A stretch of 64,000 bases of DNA, taken from assembly GCF_000350225.1 (NCBI RefSeq), contig NW_005179300.1, positions 201,158 to 265,157 on the forward strand, given 5' to 3'. The notes beneath the pieces are model-generated. The model was not told the origin of the DNA and ran no database searches. It saw nothing but the letters and a program-made list of their open reading frames with translations. This document shows, one piece after another, positions 46,640-56,667 of the stretch (position 1 is the stretch's first letter; the number at the start of each line of letters is the position of its first letter). Made by a program: the position numbers and the translations under genes. This DNA is from Chondrus crispus (taxonomy: Eukaryota; Rhodophyta; Florideophyceae; Gigartinales; Gigartinaceae).

Positions 46640-47790
46640 CTAATTCCCTTTTCCAGACGGCTGAATATTAATTCTGCGAATCTCACCAACATCAAAAGAT
46701 TCAGGTATGTCTCCAAGACAAGCAGAAAAGACATCCCTCCGCTTTTTCAATTCGGAGCTCTCCACAAGGTCAATAACTAGCCCGTCATTAGCATCTAGCA
46801 TCACAACGTGGTCGATGGTCACGTCCATTGCATCGGTTCCCATGAATCGCACCAAAAACACGCCTTCTTTTGTATCGTTCATCCAGTCGTCTAATGTCCA
46901 CATGACAGGTAACCCGCAATTACGAAGCCTGTACCGGCTAAAGTTCGTTTCGAGCTACAGCTGGTCAACAAAAAGGATTCTACAGGTGACTGGACCTTGG
47001 AGAAGCATTTGCAAGGCGATCCTCGTACTCACAAAACGGACAAGAGCGTTTGCCAGAGAAGCGCAGACACATTCGCCGTATTTTACGCGGCACGAGGTTG
47101 GCATAGTGGTGGGAAACGGTTTTTGTCTTCTCTGTGTAATCGCGTTGACCGGGACCTCCAACTGTATCAATTTTGTCTTTATGCGAGCAACAATACTCAC
47201 CCAGCCATTCCAGGTAATAGGCTGGTTTTTGGGACCAAAAGACAAATTCACAAGCGGACCATTAAGTTGTGCACTGTGAGAATCTTCGACATCGCTGGTA
47301 AGGGGACTACCAAGACCGTCTGGAATAGAGACCTGCTTCGTCTCCAAGGTATAGAAGCCCACATTCCAGATTGTCTTCCGACTTCCGTTGCTACGATGAG
47401 ACGCATAGCAGCAACCCGCACGGAAACCCTTTACGCTTCCAGACTCAGGGACAATCCTTTTCACCTCTCACCTTCGACATCCCTCTTTGGAAGCCCCTTG
47501 AATGTTCAAGAACCCCCCGCGCCGCCAAAAAGCGACATCAAACTTCCTTTCCGGATTATCTCGAAGCCATTCAAGTAGGACTGAGAAGTCATCTATTTGA
47601 CGACTCAGAAGACTACGCCCTCGCTCGCTGCTGAAGATTTTGGGGCCAATGCGCGGGAAGAGACGGACTTTCAAGGACTTCCACTGTCCACCACACCATG
47701 AAATGGCCTCTACATCCAGACACAAGTCGCCTTCCATGAACCACGTGCCTAATCCCCACCCCGACGTAAAACAACCGATCCCTGGACTTC
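46640..47790 (-). pseudogene. Broken gene, possible papain-like cysteine peptidase
   Basis: One minus-strand frame carries protein-like sequence from about 47790 to 46640. The first part has GCFTSGWGLGTWFMEGD and many Trp and Arg. Near 47470 it meets an AAG/GTGAGA that could be a splice donor; otherwise a TGA ends it there. The second part has YGECVCASLANALVRF, with a Cys before a helix as in papain-like nucleophiles. After an in-frame TAG at 46955-46957 comes IDHVVMLDANDGLVID, which looks like the His strand of the same fold. The Cys-to-His order and spacing fit. Substrate and family are unknown. It could be a host gene copy or a mobile-element gene. Confidence 0.4.
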
Positions 47791-48990
47791 AGGCCCTCTA
47801 TAGGTTCAAGGTAGTCGCACGTCGGAATAGGGTGCTTCGGAAAACGTGCTCTGAAGAGGATGGGCGGAGACCTGATTCTTAAATAAGTGAGAAGTGAATC
47901 CCAATGTGACCAATGGAACGGCAGCGACGCACGAAAAATTCGCACTTGATGTTCAGCGAAGACGGCGAAGAGAGAAAATCAAGTGCGGAAGATGAGTAAA
48001 TGAGGCGGTCAAGAAAGCTAGCGGGGAAGAAGATTACCAAAATCGTGTGATTTACTGAACGATTAGAAGGGAGAAGGGTTGTACTTGTAGGGGAACAGTG
48101 GGCTATCTTGGTCCAAATAACTGAGTCAAGGGAATGAAAAGAATATGAAAGGAGGTGAACGTTAGGGCTTTAATACGACGAGCGTGAAAATCCCCACTGG
48201 TCTCAACGGCTCACTGTCGCTTACAAAAAATACCTGACTCGTCAACAAATTCAATCACATCCGCAATCTTTTGTGTCAAGAAGGGGGACGTCGGAGACAT
48301 TAAATGCAATTTAATGATTAACCCAAACATTGGGAGGAAATCATTTCGTGACAGAGAGATCGCGCGCAAATGAAATCGGTGACAAAGAATCCGAGAGTCC
48401 GGCCAGACGGATCCTCGGGGTTACCTTGCTACTCACCAACTGCCCACAGCGCGCACGCACTAAAACACCGTTGCGGCCTCACTATCCTTGCTCGTCCTCT
48501 CGTGACATCTCATCCCCCACTACTGCGCACGCCACGCGTAGATATTACCGGCAACTAACTATCTATTCATCTCTGCGTGTTTACAGAAACATCAATAAAA
48601 GTAAAGGAGCTATACAGTTCCATTTGTGTTCATATTTCATAGCAGTAAGTGCTATAAAAGCACATCTTGGGCCTTCAACTGTGTTTGTTAACCTCCTTTA
48701 ATAGTCGACTTCCTTGATATGCATTCTTCGATCACAAGCCATATCCCGTGGAATTGGGTTGAATTAAAATTAGACATACCGTCCACGATGGCTCATGCCT
48801 GGACACTCTTCAATAATTAAAAGTATTTCATCTTTTCTGTATTCCAACGACCAAACCAAGGCTATTTGATTGCCTGGTATGGAACGGGGGTGTTGATAAA
48901 GCCTTTATTCGCACTCCTAAGTCACCAAAAACAGATTTTACCCGCTTTTTGCTCCTTTGCCTCAAGCAGAGCTTTTCATGTAAAATGGGC
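47791..48990. other. No gene recognised
   Basis: AT-richer than the rest. The frame at 48330-48701 (plus) shows no motif. No LTR ends or long repeats seen. Confidence 0.45.
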
Positions 48991-49004
48991 CAACTGTGGA
49001 CACC

Positions 49005-49412
49005 TCAAATCCCACTCCCGAGCTCCATTGCGGCCTCTACCGCTCTCCACACCAACGCCGCTGCACATTTAAAGCTCGAGACATAAGGCAAAACTACTTT
49101 CCTGCCTCTAGAACCTCGTTTTGTCCCACGTGTCCTTGCGTGTTGACTCCACAAACGCCACAATGCTGCTGCAGACCTCGCAAGCTTGTCAATGTTTTCC
49201 TTTCTTCTCTTGGCGTCTCGCGTCGCGCAAACTGCAAGCACTCTCTCCTCCTCTAACTGCCCCTTCCTCTGCAATGCATCCAATGCCCTTTTATCCTTGT
49301 CGGTAGCCTTTTGAGCTCTCTCCATTTCCTTTAATTCGTCCACTCTCTTCAGTTCTGCCTCTTTTTCCTTCCTGCACTGTAGTACTTCTCCATTCTGCTG
49401 GCGCTCCAGCAT
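49005..49412 (-). pseudogene. pogo-like charged C-terminal tail
   Basis: A Lys/Glu-rich stretch (RKEKEAELKRVDELKEMERA) likely to form a coiled coil, then a basic tail. Its place after the core suggests it is the end of the same transposase; by itself it has no family motif. Confidence 0.45.
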
Positions 49413-49683
49413 CTAGCAACACTAATTTCTTGTTATTGTCGCTAGCGACAGTACCACTTGTCTCACTTCTGTGGGAACCAACAGACATTGGAATGCTGTT
49501 AGTTGTCTCAATATTTTTCAGGAAAATTGATATTTGTTGTATTTGCCGGCAAGGAGCGTACCGCGACTTTAAAACCCCTTTCAGATCCTTCAAAACTTCC
49601 TCATCCCAACGGTGTTTGATGACCGTACCGAAGCGACTGGCAGGCCCTTCCCTTTTTAGTCTTTCCGCCTCCTGGCATGAATT

Positions 49684-50450
49684 CTATATAAGTACATCCT
49701 GCGCTGTTTGAAAGCGCAATGGGAAGGTTCTGTCAAAAGGACACAAACCAGTCACCCAAAATGAGCTGGTTATGTCAGAAGTTGTGATTTGATCAAAGGC
49801 ATAAATACCGCAAGCCAGGTTGAAGTTTACACGTCTGGTGTCCACAGCTCCATGCTTACAGAACTCATCCCTAAGCTCCTTTTTTACGGCCTGACTAAAT
49901 TTTCTGTTCACTGTCTGGTCACAGGCTTGCAAAAAATGTGACGTGTATGCTGGGCTAATAATTGCCTCGCAGTGGCGCCGTATGCCCTCTTCTATCCACT
50001 GTATGCCCTTTCTCGAGCTATGTCCATCCAACAACAGCAGATATGGCGCTTTGTGGCTATGCTGTCTAGCAGAATTATCAATATGCTTAATGAGAGCGGT
50101 CATAATGGGCATTTCCATTGAGCCATTCTTCGTGACCTTAATCACACCATTTGAAGGAAACCAAGTTGGCTTTGAATATAGACTACATATACCACTTGTC
50201 ACATTTATAAAAGATCCCTTAATAGGGTCTATCCACTTTGACGAAATGCGCTTGCCAGCTACAATCAAAAAAAGGGAGGCCCTATCAGCCCGGAAGCAGA
50301 TACTGCAACGACAGATGTCACATGCTTACTGATTCCGTAAGGTTTGCTGGTCCCACGAAACCCCCCAAGAATTGTGTGCGTTCCGGAAAAAAGCGTCTTT
50401 TTCTTCCCTTCAAGAGAACTTACAGAAGTCTCATTCATGTTCTAAAAGTA
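49684..50450 (-). pseudogene. pogo-like DDE catalytic core
   Basis: The first catalytic region reads NMNETSVSS near 50440, with Asn (codon 50433-50435) where the family has Asp. HVTSVVAVSASGLIGPPFF follows. The frame then shifts by one at a T run (about 50270). The 50268-49684 part has YLLLLDGHSSRKG with the second Asp and LQACDQTVNRKF with the third, 35 residues apart. This matches pogo/Tigger (DDE_1). Confidence 0.78.
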
Positions 50451-50485
50451 GTCAGGGTGAGCAAGAAAGTGAGGTTGTGTCTTGC

Positions 50486-50674
50486 TCACTTTTCAATTGC
50501 AGCAAAAAAGGATTCTACAAGTTGAAATCTTTCCGCCGCCAGATTTGAATGATCCTTATTTTCGTACTGCCGACAGGTTATATCTCTCTGCCTCGACCGA
50601 AAAGACTGAAGAGTATCATACGACGGAATCTCAGTTTGCCATCCTTGACGACCATCAGCAGCTATTCGTGCCAT
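50486..50674 (-). pseudogene. pogo-like second DNA-binding segment
   Basis: IPSYDTLQSFRSRQRDITCR and LAAERFQLVESFFAAIEK match the CENP-B-type segment between the helix-turn-helix and the catalytic core. Confidence 0.6.
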
Positions 50675-50811
50675 GATAGATCTGATGCCCTCGTAACCAA
50701 GAGCGAAGCCTCGTTAGGCAGCTACCTTCATGCGTTCAACTATCATACATTCTTCTTCTTGTGTTTGGACGCGTTTGTGTTCACAAAATGTGACGTCATC
50801 AGCTTGGCGAA

Positions 50812-51045
50812 TTACTGTGTCTTGGTCCATGGTCTCGAGTTCTTTTTGAGATGAGCAACGATGGATTTTGGGACACCTGTTGTGCAAGCAATTTTGCGAA
50901 TGCCGGACCTTTCCTCGTTGAGCAGTTCAATGGCTTGGCGTCGCTTTTGTGTGAGGTCAGTGCTTCTAGCCGCTCTGCGTTCGAGTTCTTTTGTCTGTCG
51001 TCTCATGGATATGGCATGATGACGGGCTTGCAGGGAAAGAGACAA
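50812..51045 (-). pseudogene. pogo-like helix-turn-helix
   Basis: LTQKRRQAIELLNEERSG followed by IRKIACTTGVPKSIVAHLKK is a Psq-type helix-turn-helix as at the start of pogo transposases. It binds the terminal repeats in active members. Confidence 0.65.
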
Positions 51046-51252
51046 TCATAGAAAAGTGCTCTTAGATTTGATGTTGGTAAAGTCCTGAATGGAATGAGAC
51101 AAAACCGTCGTCATTTCGACGACCGTTGTCAACCAACGTCGTTTATAACGCTTTAACATCACTTTCTGGTCAGTTGCGCGCTAGGAATCTCACTGTTTGT
51201 TCATGAGTTTGGCGGGAAGAGACGTAACATACACCCTCAAAAGCGTCTAAAA

Positions 51253-51687
51253 TTAACCGGTGTCCAAAATTAAGCCTTTCTGGAAGGTAGCTTTAATCGA
51301 TCGAACAACTCTGTTGTTGTAGAATGTGCCATAAATCGGGCAATTTGAGTTATCTTCGTCATCGGCGTCGATGACGTCGTCATCAATATGGTTGAAGATA
51401 TCATTCGCGTGTGTAATGGTGGTGTTGAAGAGGACCTGAACAGCGCGGGAGGGGATCATTATTTGAAATGGAGCTGACAGAAAATAGAAGTAAGAAGTGT
51501 AGAAGAACTGGGAACGAGCGACCAGAAGTGGGTTTTCTCTATCAAGTGCGCAGTTTTTCTGTCTTATAATGTTACTTTGAGTTGACTGAATTGCGAGGTC
51601 CTGTACCTCCTGCAAAAAGGCAGGATTCTGCTTTTTTGAAAAATTTGACTGGTGCCAGTTGCCAGCAGCTGCCAATGTGAAACACAA
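51253..51687 (-). CDS. Unrecognised ORF
   Basis: 144 codons open on minus, starting at a TTG with no early ATG, so possibly an exon or a remnant. It contains an acidic patch (HIDDDVIDADDEDN) near the C-terminus and an aromatic stretch (FFYTSYFYFLSAPF). No family recognised. It lies between the pogo and Tc1 remnants and could be part of either neighbourhood. Confidence 0.25.
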   Translation of the reverse strand: MCFTLAAAGNWHQSNFSKKQNPAFLQEVQDLAIQSTQSNIIRQKNCALDRENPLLVARSQFFYTSYFYFLSAPFQIMIPSRAVQVLFNTTITHANDIFNHIDDDVIDADDEDNSNCPIYGTFYNNRVVRSIKATFQKGLILDTG

Positions 51688-51743
51688 CTTCGCGGATCAT
51701 CTGCATTGATGGCTATGTGCAGTGCGCTAAACTGTAATAAATA

Positions 51744-52983
51744 CACTCATCGACAGGAACATAAAAGACACTTCCTATAATCTTTGCGGACGAAATGCAT
51801 TCCCACAGAACCCACAAAACAGTGTAGAACTCCTCGTAGAAGCTAGAGGACCGTCAGCGCTATAGTTGATAGGTTACCTCTATAAAACCGCGTGATATAG
51901 GCATAAATACGCGAAATTCCATATAGTACAGTAGCTTTGTCGCGCCAAAGCAGAAAGCTTGCGCTTTAAAACACAATATAAACGATTGCAGTAGACGGTC
52001 TGCAGTTCCCTTATATAATTTAAACTGCCTCACGAGCTCGAACAAGGCGCGCAATGCCTCGAGGACCTGCCATCACCGAACTGGAGAGGGGTCCAATCCT
52101 TGCTCTTCAAAGCGAATGTGTGTCTTTTAGAAGGATTGCCGAGATGATCAATCGCTCCGTAGGGCCGTTCAAAGGGGTTGTGCGTCAAAGTTTTAAGCGA
52201 AAAGCGCCTAAAAAGTGGAACGGGAATCCAAAAGTCTCAGACACGCAAAAGCGAGCTATGGTTCGTATGGATTTACGGGGGGGAAGATAGCGCCAAGACC
52301 ATTCAAGCCGAGCTAAAACTCCCTATCGGAAACAGACGCGTTCAGAAAATCCTAAGCGCGGTACCGTATCTAAAATATAAGAAGATGATAACGGCACCAC
52401 AAAATGACTGCTACGCATAAAGAAAATATGGTCAAGTGGTGTCGCAAATATATCAGCAAAGGAGAAGGATTTTCGAACAATGTCATTTTTAGTGATGAAA
52501 AAAGTTTAATGGAGATGGATCAGACGGTCTGGAATCGTATTGACATGACTTAAGGACCAAGGAGCGCATATTTTCTAAGCGGCAGATGGGGGGCTTTTCG
52601 GTCATAATATGGGGAGGCTATTAGTCTACATGGAGTGTCATCGTTAATATTTATGGATGGCCGTCAGGATTCTGCTAAGTACTGCGAGGTGCTGAGGGAT
52701 GGACTACTACCGTTTGCTGCTGAAGTTTTTGGGGAGGAGCAGAATTGGAGCTTTCAACAAGATAATGCTCCAATTCATACCTCTAATTTGACCAAGCAGT
52801 GGCTCGCCGAATGCTCTTTTACTACGCTTCCGTGGCCGGCTAAGTCTCCCGACATCAACGTTATAGAAAACGTCTGGGGTGTCATGTCTAGGACCGTCGA
52901 CGCGCGCGGTAAGCATTTCGATAACATTGAGGACTTGAAGGTAGCCATCGAAGAGTGTTGACCTCTCACACATCATATCATAC
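51744..52983 (+). mobile_element. Tc1-type DNA transposon remnant
   Basis: The left end may be TA then CACTCATCGACAGG (TA at 51742-51743). The transposase starts at 52054 with RGPAITELERGPI and a helix-turn-helix. Catalytic motifs follow: VIFSDEK, QQDNAPIHTS, and SPDINVIENVWG, with 34 residues between the second Asp and the Glu (DD34E, Tc1 type). The frame is broken about four times (frame 1, then 2, then 3 with stops near 52550 and 52605). The right end is missing: the younger copia begins at 52984, 22 bp after the transposase stop. Confidence 0.82.
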
Positions 52984-53093
52984 TGTGGAGGACAAACTGT
53001 CCTCACCGCCGTCGTACTGCAGGACAAAGAGTATAAGTAGACTCGAGTCCGTCCGGTAGACCAAAAGTAAATAGAAGCTAGAGTTCTTGGACA
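52984..53093 (+). repeat. Short copia LTR, 110 bp
   Basis: Starts TGTGGAGGACA and ends CTTGGACA, with TATAAGTAG inside near 53030. The match to the other LTR cannot be seen here; assignment rests on TG...CA ends, the promoter-like box and the adjacent primer site. Confidence 0.6.
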
Positions 53094-53095
53094 AC

Positions 53096-53110
53096 GGGTT
53101 ATGGGTCTCC
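53096..53110 (+). other. Copia primer-binding site, tRNA-iMet anticodon arm
   Basis: GGGTTATGGG is complementary to CCCATAACCC, the initiator tRNA anticodon arm. Drosophila copia uses an internal initiator-tRNA primer of this kind (GGTTATGGGCCC). Confidence 0.65.
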
Positions 53111-53114
53111 ATTG

Positions 53115-53250
53115 AACCTTGACTCTCACCCTCCCCCCCACCCCTACCACCCCACAACACACAACCCCCAACCTCCACCGCACCCACACACCCCGTACAC
53201 CCCACTACCCCCCCATTACCACGCCCGCACCCACCCCGTACACCCCATCC
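53115..53250. repeat. C/A-rich low-complexity leader
   Basis: Almost only C and A with some T, including CCCCCCACCCCTACC and ACACACAACCCCC. It is the untranslated or N-terminal leader of copia gag. Confidence 0.8.
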
Positions 53251-53344
53251 GCCACCCACCATTTGGGGCTGGGACGATTCGTCGGACACGTCGGACCGCC
53301 CAGGGCGCCTACGTCGGCTCCGACCAACCATCCCCCCTCTCCCG

Positions 53345-54259
53345 ATGGCCCATCTCAACACCCCCGGGGACCCGCCCGGAGCCACACCTGCCGCTGCGGT
53401 CTCTACCCCAACCATCGCCCGACCCTCGCCGGTCTGGTCCTCCAAAGAAGTCCCTACTCTTCGGGCTGATGCGTCAAATTTTCAAGAATGGTGCACTACC
53501 ATTAAGGCGGCTATTGAAGCCTACGATGGTACCGCATTGTGCTCCCGTCCGCCAAGCCCTGCGGAACAAAGTCTGTCGAAGCAACTCAAATTCTTTCTCA
53601 CACGTGTCGTGGACCCGGCCTGGCACCCGTACATCGAAGGGCGAGAGTACCACGACGCGTGGGGCGAACTAATGCACCTCAATCCCCGAACCGAGGCTGA
53701 CAATGACAGACAAGTGGAGCTCCTCCTAGCCGCGTCCGGGACGATCCCCTATGATGCATGTGCGACCGATGCCTTCATTACCCACCACCGCCACCTTCAA
53801 GGGGAGATAGTTCGTGTCGACCCCAAACATCACTCTGCGAAAGCGAGTGTTTACATCTCACGGATCCTTCGCAGTCTCCAGAGTCACCCACACTTGGCAT
53901 TCCTACGAAGCCTGTATGCCACTAGCGCCGCCACAACAACGCAGGTGGAAAAACTGTACTCCGAGCTCCGCGCTCTTGGTACCGCACCTGACGCACCTCC
54001 GCTGCTAGCCGCCCACACCACCGGACACCCGCAACGTCCCCACCGCACCCCCACCGGGCCGCCGCGTATTGCATACCGGCAGCCCGCCGGTGACCCCACC
54101 CGCACGTACCGTTGCCAACCGTGCTTACAGGACAACCATTCGGAGTCGGACCACCGTGAACGTCCGATCCGAAGCCGCCTTCACCGACAGCCCCCCCGCG
54201 GCTGCACACAGCCAACCAGGCCACAGCGTTGGATACCGGTGACCTTGCACGTCAGGTAG
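53345..54259 (+). CDS. Copia gag
   Basis: Fossil capsid gene, open over about 305 codons. FQEWCTTIKAAIEAYDGTAL matches the copia gag fold. YRCQPCLQDNHSESDH near the end resembles a zinc knuckle with a final His in place of Cys. Confidence 0.75.
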   Translation: MAHLNTPGDPPGATPAAAVSTPTIARPSPVWSSKEVPTLRADASNFQEWCTTIKAAIEAYDGTALCSRPPSPAEQSLSKQLKFFLTRVVDPAWHPYIEGREYHDAWGELMHLNPRTEADNDRQVELLLAASGTIPYDACATDAFITHHRHLQGEIVRVDPKHHSAKASVYISRILRSLQSHPHLAFLRSLYATSAATTTQVEKLYSELRALGTAPDAPPLLAAHTTGHPQRPHRTPTGPPRIAYRQPAGDPTRTYRCQPCLQDNHSESDHRERPIRSRLHRQPPRGCTQPTRPQRWIPVTLHVR

Positions 54260-55931
54260 CAGCACTCATTCTCGCTGCCCAGACTGAGACTGATACGGAG
54301 CCTAATAAATGCTCCCGTACCTCCTACCCCCCGTCGCCCCGCACCTTGCTCGACTTCGCATGTTCCATCACAATGACGCCCGTCAAGGACGCCTTACGAG
54401 ACACCTCCCCTACCCGCACCCGCATACAACTAGCCGACCAACGGACCACGACTGCAACCTGCAGGGGAGCCGCGTACATACCTACATCCCGGCGCCCTCT
54501 CACCGTCAGCACTGCGCTCCATGTTCCGGCCCTCGGAGACACGCTCCTCTCCGTTCACCAGCTGGCGCAACATCACGACGTCCAGTTCCAGGGTGACACC
54601 GCGTACGTCCTCGAGAGGACACACCACGCACCACCCAGCCGTCACGTCATCGCCACAGCCCATTCCGAAAACGGCGTGTACGTTGTGGACCAGCCGTCGG
54701 TACATTATGCGGCGAGCACATGCGCTCGCCGCACTACAGTGCAGTCGGCTCGCTTCACCATACCCCGGAAACTGCGCCGCCTCCATGATACATTCAACCA
54801 CCGTGCGACCCCTGCCTTACTGCAGCTACCGAAGCGCTACCCAGGCCTCAACAAAGGCGTCAACCACGACCACGAGGGCACACTACTCTGCCCAGCGTGC
54901 CCCCTCGGCAAACAGACTCGCGCTCCGTTCCCAACGTCCTCCCCCTTACCTGACACAGCCCGAGTGGCGCAGGTTATGTCTGTGGAGCGTCGGAGGAAGC
55001 GGAACGCCCGCTGGCGCATAACCGCCGTGCCCCAGCAGGCCGGCTATCAGTCTCGGGCACACCGACGCGACGCAGTGTCGTCAATGGCTACCCACCCGCC
55101 GCAGGAGCCGGAGCAGGCCAGCCTGTCGCACGCGCAAGCGTTTTCGACGCATTCGGTGCCGCCTAAGACGGCACCCGTCACTATGGACAAAGTGTCCGCG
55201 GACCTATGCGGACCCCTCCCGGCGTCATTAGCCGGCAGACGCCGCCTCCAGATAGTAGTAGATGCGGCATCAAAGTACACCGCGGCGGTTCCGCTGACGA
55301 CAAAACGGCAAGCCGCCCAAACGCTAGTGGACGTCTTGCGACGCTGGCAAACCATTACTGGACGCTCTGCGCGCCGCGTCCACACCGACAACGCCAAAGA
55401 ACTAACTTCCTCCGTCATCCAGGCATTCCACGGACAGAATGGGACCATCAACACGGTCACCACGCCGCAATCGTCACAGCAGAACGCGTCAGCGGAACGA
55501 ACCATCCGCGACGTCATCGACGATACCCGCACCGCTCTCATCGCTGCTGAGCTTTCACCCACATGGTGGCCGTACACCGCCATGGATGCGACAATAAAAC
55601 GCAACACCATTCCGTCTACTGTAACCAAACGGGTTCCATACGAAGACATGCGTGGAGAAAGACCGACTGTGGAAAACTTCCATCCGTTTGGTTATTGGGG
55701 CTATGTCACAAACACGGAACAGAAGCCCAAACTACAACCCCGAGCCCGAGTACGACGCTACCTGCTGGCCCCCAACCCCCACCAATACCTCGTCCTGGAC
55801 CCTGCCACTGCAGCAATCTCTACGTGCCGCGCTGCTGAGTTCATCCCGATCGGGAGCACACCGCCGGCACCAACCACAGCACTAGCGGTTATCGCCACAC
55901 CGTCGCCGCAACCCCCCCCGCCACATCACAC
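54229..55931 (+). CDS. Copia protease and integrase, cut by gypsy copy 2
   Basis: Fossil pol part. Protease-like LLDFACSITMTPVK, then the pre-integrase zinc site (HDTFNHRAT, LLCPACPLGKQTR), then the integrase core with SADLCGPLPAS, VHTDNAKELTS and SSQQNASAERTIRD. It overlaps gag by 31 nt in another frame. The open frame runs a little into the gypsy LTR and stops there. Confidence 0.85.
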
Positions 55932-56532
55932 TGTGGTACAATTGCCAAGTGGCGCTACGGTACTAGGCGGGCGCCAGAGGTCTCGCCAAGTACAGTATTA
56001 AGATGTTAACCGATACGGTACATACGTGGCCAGCACGTGTAGATGTGGTCACGTGGGAGTCCACGTGTAGTTAGTGGCACCAGCTAGTGCAGGTGTACAC
56101 GTGGTGCGCGACCGATCGGTGGGTTAGTACAGTAGTCATTTTTAGTTACCGTAAGCTACAGTAAGCTGGCTACAGTATGTACAGCTACTGTAGTCCGTCC
56201 GGTGCCACCGCCCTACTAGGGGTATAAGATAGGGGGGCACCGGGCTGGAGGTAAACCGAGGCAAGCACGCCTCCCCTTACTTCCTACCCTAGTCCTTTTA
56301 CCGTACGGTTAAGTAAGTCCCTCAGGTTTCCAGCTCGCCACCGGTCGTACTGCTCTACACCCCAGTACGACTGCGCGTGTCCAGTGCGGTGTACCTCCCT
56401 TGTCCAGTGCTTCCTACCGTTCCGGATTATTCTACCTGACACTCAAGTGTAGCGGTCCCCCAGGCTCCCTCATTTTTAGGTACAGCCTGTCCTTTTCCGT
56501 TTACGGTTTAGCGTCCCTACGGTTGTACCACA
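55932..56532 (+). repeat. 5' LTR of gypsy copy 2
   Basis: 601 bp, TGTGGTACAATTGCC to GGTTGTACCACA. Candidate TATA box GGTATAAGATAGG at 56221-56233; four CACGTG sites at about 56020-56105. The primer site TTTTTGGTACTCTTG follows directly. Confidence 0.93.
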
Positions 56533-56667
56533 TTTTTGGTACTCTTGTGGAGGGCCGCCTGGGGTTTCTAGACCCTCACCGTCGAGCTCAGGAAAGAAGA
56601 CATCCGATTCGGTACGTGGACAAGTTGAAAAACACGTATCAACCCCCGGTTCAAGCAAGAAGTCAAG

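Larger units (their letters stand above)
49005..51045 (-). mobile_element. Decayed pogo/Tigger DNA transposon
   Basis: Transposase pieces on the minus strand appear in family order: helix-turn-helix, CENP-B-like segment, DDE core, and a charged C-terminal coil. At least three frame changes separate them. Terminal repeats and the TA duplication were not identified, so true ends are uncertain. Confidence 0.78.
52984..55931 (+). mobile_element. Younger Ty1/copia element, left part
   Basis: Fossil with a short LTR, primer site, gag, protease and integrase, then cut by gypsy copy 2 at 55932. Its reverse transcriptase, RNase H and right LTR must lie beyond the window. What is visible looks nearly whole. 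Gag and pol are in two overlapping frames. Confidence 0.88.

Noticed and set aside
48330-48701. 123-codon plus-strand ORF
   Set aside because: No motif, no neighbours to support it, and an ordinary composition.
48766-51260. Candidate pogo terminal repeats sharing TGGACAC
   Set aside because: Only seven bases agree and the rest does not pair, so ends were not called.
55047-55649. 200-codon minus-strand ORF opposite copia integrase
   Set aside because: It is a shadow of the integrase, whose catalytic motifs are clear on the plus strand.
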